Of a stretch of DNA of 64,000 nucleotides, positions 32,957-41,509 are shown piece after piece. The notes beneath the pieces were generated by a model, which was not told the origin of the DNA, did no database searches, and worked only from the letters and a program-made list of their open reading frames with translations. The stretch is from Dyella sp. AtDHG13 (GTDB lineage Bacteria > Pseudomonadota > Gammaproteobacteria > Xanthomonadales > Rhodanobacteraceae), in assembly GCF_003201105.1 (NCBI RefSeq), contig NZ_QICJ01000010.1, positions 1-64,000 of the forward strand, read 5' to 3'. The position numbers and the translations under genes are program-made. The first letter of the stretch is position 1; every line of letters begins with the position of its first letter.

Positions 32957-33370
32957 ATGCGAACGATTCAAGAAGTGATGACGCGTGACGTGAAAGTCAT
33001 CGGTCCGGAGCAGGCGATGCGTGAAGCGGCCATGACCATGGCGCGGGACGATATCGGCAGCCTGCCGGTGGGCGAGAATGGACGGCTGGTGGGCATGATC
33101 ACCGACCGCGATATCGCCATCAAGGGCGTGGCCGCGGGCAAGGATGGCGACGCCCCGGTGCGTGACGTGATGAGCGGCGAGGTGCGCTACTGCTTCGAGG
33201 ACGAGGACATCCTGCACGTGGCCGCCAACATGTCCAGCCTGGGCATTCGCCGCCTGCCGGTGGTCAATCGCGACAAGCAGCTGGTGGGCATCGTGGCGCT
33301 CAGCAATATCGTGCAAGGCCACGAGAATGCGCGCGACGCCCTGCTCGAAGGCGTGGCCAAGCCGCATTGA
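32957..33370 (+). CDS. Tandem CBS-domain protein
   Basis: A 137-residue protein made of two CBS domains: MRTIQEVMTRDVKVIGPEQAMREAAMTMARDDIGSLPVGENGRLVGMITDRDI and VRDVMSGEVRYCFEDEDILHVAANMSSLGIRRLPVVNRDKQLVGIVALSNI. A CBS pair forms a Bateman module binding adenine nucleotides. Free-standing pairs are often stress proteins such as hypoxic response protein 1; no effector domain is fused here. It follows the DUF2383 gene by 51 nt and ends 31 nt before the convergent oxidase operon. Confidence 0.92.
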   Translation: MRTIQEVMTRDVKVIGPEQAMREAAMTMARDDIGSLPVGENGRLVGMITDRDIAIKGVAAGKDGDAPVRDVMSGEVRYCFEDEDILHVAANMSSLGIRRLPVVNRDKQLVGIVALSNIVQGHENARDALLEGVAKPH

Positions 33371-33401
33371 CGCGCATCGGAAAGTGCGCGCCAAGGTGCG
33401 C

Positions 33402-33695
33402 TCAAGGCAGCGGAAGGAGCGGGCGCGTCAGGTAGTCCGCCAGGGAAAACGCCAGCAGCAGCGCGAGCCACGCGAAGCCCGCGGCGGCGACCACGCGAAG
33501 AAAGGGATGGCCCTCGCGCAGCCGCATGAAATACATCATGACCAGCAGCGTCTTGGCGGCGGAAATGGCCAATGCCAGCGCCGCATTGAGCGCACCCAAT
33601 GGCAGGAACGCCAGGCCGATGGTCAAACCGAGTAACGCCAGTAGGGCCAGCAGCGTAAGCAACTGGCTGCGCAGCGATGGCGGCGACAGGTTCAC
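33402..33695 (-). CDS. ctaF: Cytochrome c oxidase subunit IV (CtaF/CoxD-like)
   Basis: A 97-residue membrane protein with three hydrophobic helices (LLTLLALLALLGLTIGLAFLPL, AALALAISAAKTLLVMMYFMRL, FLRVVAAAGFAWLALLLAFSL). The KTLLVMMYFMRL helix is characteristic of small subunit IV of bacterial caa3 oxidases. The start is a GTG at 33695 preceded by GGGGAGA six bases upstream, and it overlaps the ctaE stop as GTGA. It is the last gene of the twelve-gene respiratory operon and should support assembly of subunit I with III. Confidence 0.88.
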   Translation of the reverse strand: MNLSPPSLRSQLLTLLALLALLGLTIGLAFLPLGALNAALALAISAAKTLLVMMYFMRLREGHPFLRVVAAAGFAWLALLLAFSLADYLTRPLLPLP

Positions 33696-34347
33696 GACGA
33701 TCTCCCCACTAGGTAGACCGCCGGATAGACGAAGATCCACACGATGTCGACCAGATGCCAATACAGCGCGGTGACTTCCACCGGCGCGATGTAATCCGGC
33801 GAGAACGCACCTTGCCACGCCTTCACCGCAAGCCGCGACAGCAGCGCCACGCCGATGGCCACGTGCAGGCTGTGGAAGCCGGTGATGAAGTAGTACAGGC
33901 AGAAGAAGATCGCCATCGCGTGCGGCGGGTCGCCGGACGGGTGGTAGCGCAGGCCCGGGATCAGCGCTTCCTCGTATTCCGAGTGGTACTCGAACCCGTG
34001 CATCACGAGGAAGGCCGCGCCCAGCGCGGCCGTGCCCAGGAGCAGCCACGGCGACGAGCGTCGCCCGCCGAGCTGCACGTCGCGAACGGCCAGCGCCGCC
34101 AGGCAGCTGCTGCTCAGCAGGATGCCCGTCTCGATGCTGCCCAGCAGCAGGTCGGTGCGGCGTCCGCCTGCCGCGAACGCCTCGGGAAAGCGCAGGCGGC
34201 CTATCGTGTAGCCGGCGAACAGCACGCCGAAGAACAGCACCTCCGTGGCGATGAACACCCACATGCCCAGCGCCGACGCGCCGCGCTGCTGCTCGGTATC
34301 GTCGAACTGCGACGCGCGCGCGGCCAGCAGCGGAGCCGATGCCTGCG

Positions 34348-34351
<4 letters not shown>
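33692..34351 (-). CDS. ctaE: Cytochrome c oxidase subunit III
   Basis: A 219-residue polytopic protein with about seven hydrophobic segments. It carries subunit III motifs [21 protein letters not shown] near residue 29, [21 protein letters not shown] near 110, and [23 protein letters not shown] and [22 protein letters not shown] at the C-terminus. The conserved Glu in ATEVLFF and the HxLH-type region are present. Subunit III stabilises the proton-pumping core and guards subunit I from turnover inactivation. The ATG (34351) overlaps the ctaD stop by four nt (ATGA). Confidence 0.93.
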
Positions 34352-35938
<1,587 letters not shown>

Positions 35939-35952
<14 letters not shown>

Positions 35953-36874
35953 GGGCAGGCTCCGGCGTGGTCGACTTGATGTAGGCGAGCAGGGCGAGCA
36001 CGTCCTCCTCGCCGATGCGCCCCTGGTAGCTGGGCATGATGGGCGCATAGCCCGCCACGATCTGCAGCGAGGGCAGCATGATGGAGTCGTGCAGGTAGCG
36101 GTCGTCCGCGATCACGCGCGATCCGTCCGACAGCGCCACCGTGTGGCCGTACAAACCCATCAGGTCGGGTGCGTGCACGGTCGACTGGCTGCCGTGGCAG
36201 CCGCTGCAACCTAATTGCCGGAACAGCTCGCCGCCGCGCGTGGCCAGCGTCTGGCTGGCGTGCTGCTGCAGCCACTGCGCGTACTGGGCCGACGGCATGA
36301 CGACGATGTCGCCACGCATCACGGCGTGATCCGTACCGCAGAACTCGGCGCAGAACAGCGGAAAGCGGCCCGGCCGCGTCGCCGTGAACCACAGCTGGGT
36401 ATAGCGGCCCGGCAGCACGTCCTGCTTCACGCGGAATGCCGGCACGTAGAAGCTGTGGATCACGTCCTCGGAGGTCATCACCAGTCGCACCGGCTGGCCG
36501 AGCGGCACGTGCAGCGCGTCGATCTCCCGCTGCCCGTTGGGATGCTGCGTCTTCCACATCCACTGCTTGGCCACCACGTAGATCACCGTGGCATCGGCCG
36601 GCGGCGTCTGCAAGCGCTGCCACAGGCCGATGCTCCAGCCGAACAGCCCCATGAAGAGCGCCAGCGGCACCAGCGTCCAGGTCAGCTCGATGCCAAGGCT
36701 GCGACTGGGAGAGAGCGACCGGTCGGCCGCGCTGCCGCGGCGGTAGCGCACGCAGAACACCAGCATGGCCGCGAACACGGCGAGTGCGACCGCCGCGCTG
36801 AGCGCAAGCATGGCATTGAACAAGGCGTCGATGCCCGGCGCCAGCGACGATGCCTGGGGTAGCGGCGAGATCAT
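35939..36874 (-). CDS. ctaC: Cytochrome c oxidase subunit II with fused cytochrome c (caa3)
   Basis: A 311-residue protein. Two N-terminal membrane helices (about 15-42 and 62-85) are followed by the periplasmic CuA cupredoxin: His140, Cys175, Cys179 (CAEFC), His183 and Met186 supply the dinuclear copper ligands, and [15 protein letters not shown] is the aromatic electron-entry region. A cytochrome c domain is fused at the C-terminus with CSGCH at 223-227 and a distal Met in [11 protein letters not shown], so this is a caa3-type oxidase that accepts electrons directly. The ATG overlaps the sco stop by four nt. A lipoprotein signal is not seen. Confidence 0.95.
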
Positions 36875-37647
36875 GCACGGTGCCTCCGCAGCGACCACGC
36901 CGTTACCGTCAGCAGCAACGCCGCGAACGCGACGCCCAGCACGCGCATCAGCTTGCCGATAAGCAGCGAATAGCGGCCCGTCGATGGGTCGTAACCGCAG
37001 CACAGCAACACCAGGCGATCGGTCCACGAACCCAGCGTGCCGCGCGATGCATCCACCACGGCCAGGCGCAGCGCCTGCGGCTGGTACTCCACGCCAAACA
37101 GGTATTGTGCGATGCGCCCGTCGGGCGTGATCACCACCAAGCCGGAAGGGTGGATGTACTCGCCCAGCCGCGCATCACGGAAATAGCGGAAGCCCAGCGG
37201 TCGCGCGATGGCTTGTAGCGCACCCGGCGTCGCACGCAGGAATTGCCACTGGCCGGCGGATGTGCGGGGATCGGAGCGCCCGACACGTTCACGCGCACGC
37301 GCCGCGGCGTCCGTGCCTTCGCGCGGGTCGATGCTCAGGAAGATCACTTCCACGTCGCGGCCGGGTTGCAGCCCGGCACGTGCAACAGCATGCGCCATGC
37401 TTTGCATGACGGTGTCGCAGAGGTGCCGGCACTCGAAGTAACCCAGCGCCATGATCGCCGGATGGCCGTGCAGGCGGTCACCGAGCGAGGCGGCGCGATC
37501 CTCCGCATTGCGCAGGGATGTCTGCAGCGGCAGCTGTGTGCCCAGATGCTGATCGAACCCCGCGCGCGCATCGAGATCGGCGGGCGGCGGCACGGATGCC
37601 GCGCACAGCAGCCAGGCGAGTGGCAATAGGGCCAGGCGCCGTGTCAT
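36871..37647 (-). CDS. Sco1/SenC-family copper chaperone
   Basis: A 258-residue periplasmic protein with an N-terminal signal (MTRRLALLPLAWLLCAASV), a thioredoxin-like Sco domain and a C-terminal membrane helix (LMRVLGVAFAALLLTVTAW). The copper site is CRHLC at 73-77, a CxxxC, with the conserved His in LGEYIHPSGLVVI. Sco proteins deliver copper to, or reduce, the CuA site of subunit II, whose gene follows directly. The C-terminal anchor is unusual compared with mitochondrial-type Sco proteins, which are anchored at the N-terminus, but it is seen in related operon-encoded Sco-like proteins. It overlaps both neighbours by four nt. Confidence 0.9.
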   Translation of the reverse strand: MTRRLALLPLAWLLCAASVPPPADLDARAGFDQHLGTQLPLQTSLRNAEDRAASLGDRLHGHPAIMALGYFECRHLCDTVMQSMAHAVARAGLQPGRDVEVIFLSIDPREGTDAAARARERVGRSDPRTSAGQWQFLRATPGALQAIARPLGFRYFRDARLGEYIHPSGLVVITPDGRIAQYLFGVEYQPQALRLAVVDASRGTLGSWTDRLVLLCCGYDPSTGRYSLLIGKLMRVLGVAFAALLLTVTAWSLRRHRA

Positions 37648-37991
37648 GGCTTTGCCCTCGTCGGCTGCTCTCTGGACGCATCGCGCACCACGATGTCCAT
37701 CGCGCGCTCGATGGGAACCTGCGCGTGCTGGTGCTGTTCGTCCTCCCAGCGATATTGCTCCAGCCGTTGCCGCTGAAGCGCCTGCTGGGTCCGGCGGTCC
37801 TGTGGCGCACGAGTCTGCAGCGGTGCGCCGGCCGGCGACGGCGGCACCAGCGGTGGAGACGCTGGCAGTTCGCGCCACAATACGTACATCGCCATGACGA
37901 CGAGCGTCACGCCCACCGCCAGCCAGCCACCGAGGCGTGCCAGGGCGCGCACGTCCACGCGATGCTCTTCATGCCGTGCCGCGGCCGTCAT
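37644..37991 (-). CDS. Membrane-anchored unknown of ACIII/caa3 operons
   Basis: A 115-residue protein with one membrane helix (LGGWLAVGVTLVVMAMYVLW) and a periplasmic tail. The conserved-looking core is RLEQYRWEDEQHQHAQVPIERAMDIVV; a similar YxWxD-(x)n-VPI-x-RAM pattern is found in small proteins encoded between ACIII and oxidase genes in other bacteria, which makes it a likely accessory or assembly factor. No enzymatic motif or metal site is visible. The start at 37991 has AAGGAG upstream and overlaps the actF stop (ATGA). The segment just after the helix is Pro-rich. Confidence 0.75.
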   Translation of the reverse strand: MTAAARHEEHRVDVRALARLGGWLAVGVTLVVMAMYVLWRELPASPPLVPPSPAGAPLQTRAPQDRRTQQALQRQRLEQYRWEDEQHQHAQVPIERAMDIVVRDASREQPTRAKP

Positions 37992-39067
37992 GGCCCGGCT
38001 CCTTGCCATTCCGAACTTGTGCGATCACCGATCGACCGCCGCAGCGCAGCTACGCAGCAGGCTGTGCCAAGGACGCACAGCCACGCGAGCGGATCGGTCC
38101 AGGCGAGCATGGCGCCGGAAGGACGTGCGTCAGGCAGGATCAGCCACGCGGCGTAGCACACCTGCATGATCAGCAGCAGGCCAGCCAAACCTCGCAGCGC
38201 CGGCGCATGGCGTTTCACCGCACGCAACAGCAGCAGGGCGATGGGCAAGGCCGTCTGCAAGACCAGCAGCAGGCCGCCGAGCCATTGCCAATGCGTGCGC
38301 AGCCGGGGGAGATACCAGACCGTGTCCGCCGGCAGATCGGAAATCCACGCCGTGAGGTAGTCCATAAAGGCGAGGTACGACCAGCCGAGCACGGCCACCA
38401 GCAGCAGATTGGCGACGTCCTGCTGCACGCGCGGCATGTGGAATCCACCGCGACGAAGACGCAGCCACAGCGCAAACGACAGGCTGGACAGCAACTGCGC
38501 GGCGAACAGCGTGAGCCCCAGCGCCGTGCTGTGCCAGCCTTCCACGCGCGACATGATCCAGTCGACGGCCCAGACCGACACGCTGAGCAGCATCAGGATC
38601 AGCCCGGCCGCCGCATAGCCGGGCCATGGTTGCGAAGACCGCGCCAGCCGCCGCAACACGCCGCAGGCAAGCGCGAACCAGCAGGCGAAGCACAGCGCGC
38701 ATCGCACGTAGAAGAGCGGCAGATTGAGGTAGAAGACGGGCCACGCCGCGTCGTTTGTCGGCTGCACCCAGGGAAACAGCCAAGGCGCGCCCAGCAGCAG
38801 CGGCAGCGACAAGGCCATTGCACAGGGCAGCAGGCGCGCGGCATCGATCCATTCCTCGCGCAAGGCATCGCCCCAGGCTCCGCCTGTCAGCGCATGGATC
38901 ATCAGCCACGCAAGGCTGCCCAGCGGCAGGCCGACCAGGGCGATCCACGCCATCAGGTACGAAGCGAGCGCCTGGCGCGGCGTGGATGCGCCGAGCCAGC
39001 CCAGTGCCAGCCAGGCCAGCAGCAGGCCAGCGAGCAAGGCGCCGTGCATGTGCGGCCTATCGCTCAT
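37988..39067 (-). CDS. actF: Alternative complex III subunit ActF
   Basis: A 359-residue polytopic protein with about 10 hydrophobic segments (LLAGLLLAWLALGWLGA, IALVGLPLGSLAWLMIHALTGG, PVFYLNLPLFYVRCALCFACWFALACG, ...). It is the second NrfD-like quinol-interacting subunit of alternative complex III. The ALTGGAWG segment is typical of ActF. It is somewhat shorter than some ActF proteins. It would sit in the inner membrane beside ActC. The start at 39067 overlaps the actE stop by four nt. Assignment relies on family resemblance and on the invariant act gene order. Confidence 0.88.
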   Translation of the reverse strand: MSDRPHMHGALLAGLLLAWLALGWLGASTPRQALASYLMAWIALVGLPLGSLAWLMIHALTGGAWGDALREEWIDAARLLPCAMALSLPLLLGAPWLFPWVQPTNDAAWPVFYLNLPLFYVRCALCFACWFALACGVLRRLARSSQPWPGYAAAGLILMLLSVSVWAVDWIMSRVEGWHSTALGLTLFAAQLLSSLSFALWLRLRRGGFHMPRVQQDVANLLLVAVLGWSYLAFMDYLTAWISDLPADTVWYLPRLRTHWQWLGGLLLVLQTALPIALLLLRAVKRHAPALRGLAGLLLIMQVCYAAWLILPDARPSGAMLAWTDPLAWLCVLGTACCVAALRRSIGDRTSSEWQGAGP

Positions 39068-39639
39068 GGTCGAGCACCGCCGTGATCGAGCGAGGCGCGA
39101 TCGCGTGCGTCGAGTCGATCCGCGTGCACGCGGCGGCTGGTCTGCAAGGCGCGGACATAGGCGACGACCGCCCAGCGATCCGAAGTCGGCAGGCGATCGC
39201 CATACGGATACATCACGCCGTAGCCATCGCTGATGACGCCATAGAAATACGCATCCGGCGCATCGCGCAGGCGATCCTGGTGATAGCTGGGCGGCGTCGG
39301 AAAACCGCGCTGGGCGACGATCCCGTCGCCATCGCCGGCCAGCCCGTGGCAGGGCGCACAGTACACGTCGTAGCGTTGGTGCCCGCGTTGCAGCAAGGCG
39401 AGCGTGATGGGTGGACGCGCACCGGAAGCGCGGTCGCGCCAGCGGCCGCTGGTGGTCTGCACCAGGGCGCCGGCACTGTATGCCTGCGTTCCAGGTGGTG
39501 GCGAGCGCGCCGCGCTTCCGTCGCTGAACAGTGGGCTGGGTGCATCGGCGCCATAGCGCGGCTGGTCGTACATGTCGTGCATGCCGCGCTCGCAGCTGCA
39601 CAGCATCAGCAACGCAAGCATGGCGGCCGGCGTTCTCAT
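39064..39639 (-). CDS. actE: Alternative complex III cytochrome c subunit ActE
   Basis: A 191-residue lipoprotein cytochrome c. The N-terminus MRTPAAMLALLMLCSCERG has a lipobox-like Leu-Cys-Ser-Cys. The haem site is CAPCH in YDVYCAPCHGLAGDGDG near residue 96, with a likely distal Met in GYGVMYPYG. ActE is a monohaem cytochrome facing the periplasm and probably the exit point for electrons to the oxidase. It overlaps actD and actF by four nt each. Confidence 0.9.
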   Translation of the reverse strand: MRTPAAMLALLMLCSCERGMHDMYDQPRYGADAPSPLFSDGSAARSPPPGTQAYSAGALVQTTSGRWRDRASGARPPITLALLQRGHQRYDVYCAPCHGLAGDGDGIVAQRGFPTPPSYHQDRLRDAPDAYFYGVISDGYGVMYPYGDRLPTSDRWAVVAYVRALQTSRRVHADRLDARDRASLDHGGARP

Positions 39640-40166
39640 CGCGGCACCCTGGCGATGGCTTCCGTGGCGAAGCCGTACAGGTGAACGGCCAGCGTATCGG
39701 GCGTGTAGTGGGCATCGTCGCTTCGCAGGACCAGCGCGTAGCGGTCCTGGCTGATGCGCGCGAAGGCGTCCACGTGGAATACCGGGTGATAGAGGCAGGG
39801 CAGGCCGCTTCCGGCGAGCAACGCGATCACACCGGCGACCGCCGCGCACAGCAGGCTCACCTCGAGTGCCGCCGGAACGAAGGCGGGCCAGCTTGCCAGG
39901 GGCCGCCCGCCAATGTGCACGGGATAGGCGATGACGGCCGAGTAGTACTGCAGCGCGAGCATGCCGAGCCCGCCGCACAATCCGGCCGCGAACATGATAA
40001 TGGGCAGCGGCGACGACGCTCGGTACGGAGGAAGCCCTTCTACCGGCTGCGGCGAGTACGCATCCACGCAGGTAAAGCCGGCAGCGTGCAGATGCTTCAG
40101 CGCCCGCACCCATTCGTCCTGCTGCGCAAATACAGCCATGGTTCCATGGTGATCGTGCCGGCTCAT
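39636..40166 (-). CDS. actD: Alternative complex III subunit ActD (DUF3341)
   Basis: A 176-residue protein with the ActD plan: an N-terminal cytosolic beta-alpha part (MAVFAQQDEWVRALKHLHAAGFTCVDAYSPQPVEGLP), then two membrane helices (PIIMFAAGLCGGLGMLALQYYSAV and FVPAALEVSLLCAAVAGVIALLAGSGL) and a C-terminal segment YHPVFHVDAFARISQDRYALVL. This is the DUF3341 domain, found only in alternative complex III loci. It holds no cofactor. It is interleaved with actC and actE by four-nt overlaps. Confidence 0.92.
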   Translation of the reverse strand: MSRHDHHGTMAVFAQQDEWVRALKHLHAAGFTCVDAYSPQPVEGLPPYRASSPLPIIMFAAGLCGGLGMLALQYYSAVIAYPVHIGGRPLASWPAFVPAALEVSLLCAAVAGVIALLAGSGLPCLYHPVFHVDAFARISQDRYALVLRSDDAHYTPDTLAVHLYGFATEAIARVPR

Positions 40167-41509
40167 GCATCCTCCCCGGCATGGCGCGGAAGCAGCTTGC
40201 GCAGCTCCGCCATGGAAAGCATGGGCAGGAGGCGTGCAAAGAGCAGCAGAAGCACGAGGAAGAACGCCATCGAACCGAACAGGAACACCAGGTCCCACAC
40301 GGTGGGATAGAACATGCCCGCGCTGGACGGAAGAAAATCGCGGAACAGGCTGTTGACGATAAGCAGGAAACGCTCGCACCACATGCCGACCAGCACCAGC
40401 AGCGCGATGACCATCAAGGCCGCCGGCGAGTACCGCACGCGCCGCGACCACAGCAACTGGATCGCCGCCACGTTGCAGGCGATGGTGGTCCAGTAGACCC
40501 ACGCGTATGGGCCGGCGAACTTCGCCATCAGCGATGCAATGGCATAGCGGTCCTGGCTGTAGAACGCGTCGAAGATTTCCGCGGCGTAGCTGTAGTCGAT
40601 GACCAGGCCCGCCGCGAGCACCATGCGCGCCAGATAGTCCAGGTGGCGCGGCGTGATGTAGCGATGCAGTCCGTACCAGCGGCGCACGGGCACGGCGATG
40701 GCCAGCGCCATGGCGAAGCCGGAAAACAAGGCGCCCGCAACAAAGAACGGCGGAAATAGCGTGGAGTGCCAGCCCGGCAGCAGGCCCTCGGAGAAATCGA
40801 GCGCCACCATGCTGTGCACCGAGAACACCAATGGCACGGCAAGCCCCGCCAGCGTCAGGCTCAGGGTTTCGTAGCGCTGCCAATGATGCGCGTCGCCGCG
40901 CCAGCCCAGGGCGAGCAGGCCATAGAACACCTGGCGACCACGGCTGTTGGCACGGTCGCGCAGGGTTGCCAGGTCCGGCAGCAGGCCGACATACCAGTAG
41001 AGGATCGACACCAGCAGGTAGGCGATGATGGCGAAGAAATCCCACAGCAGCGAACTGCGCCACTGCGGCCACACGCCCATGCGATCCGGATACGGCGCCA
41101 GCCAGTAGAAGAACCAGGGCCGCCCCAGGTGCAGGATCGGAAACAGGCCCGAGATGGACACCGCGAACACCGTCATGGTTTCCGCGTAGCGATTCAGCGA
41201 CGCGCGCCACACCTGCCGCGCCAGCAACAGCGCCGCCGAAATAAAGGTGCCCGCCATGCCGATGGCGATCCACCATACGTAGTTGGTGATGTCGAACGCC
41301 CAGGCGACCGGGATATTGTTGCCCCAGATGCCGATGCCGGTGGTCACCAGATGGCCGATGCCGGCCATGAAAACGCCCGTCAACAGCAGCGCCAGCGCGA
41401 AGCTCGCCAGCCACGTGCGGCTGGTCGGGCGCGCCAGCACGATGTCGCTCACCTCGCGGCTGATGCGCTCGGCGGTGGTGTCCGGGGCGAGCCATGGCGA
41501 CGCGCTCAT
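40163..41509 (-). CDS. actC: Alternative complex III subunit ActC (NrfD-like)
   Basis: A 448-residue polytopic protein with about 10 transmembrane helices ([46 protein letters not shown], and so on). It has NrfD/PsrC-family features: [20 protein letters not shown]-like region, [50 protein letters not shown]. ActC binds quinol and passes electrons to the Fe-S subunit ActB. The start at 41509 overlaps the actB stop (ATGA); the longer frame to 42028 is inside actB. Confidence 0.93.
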   Translation of the reverse strand: [448 protein letters not shown]

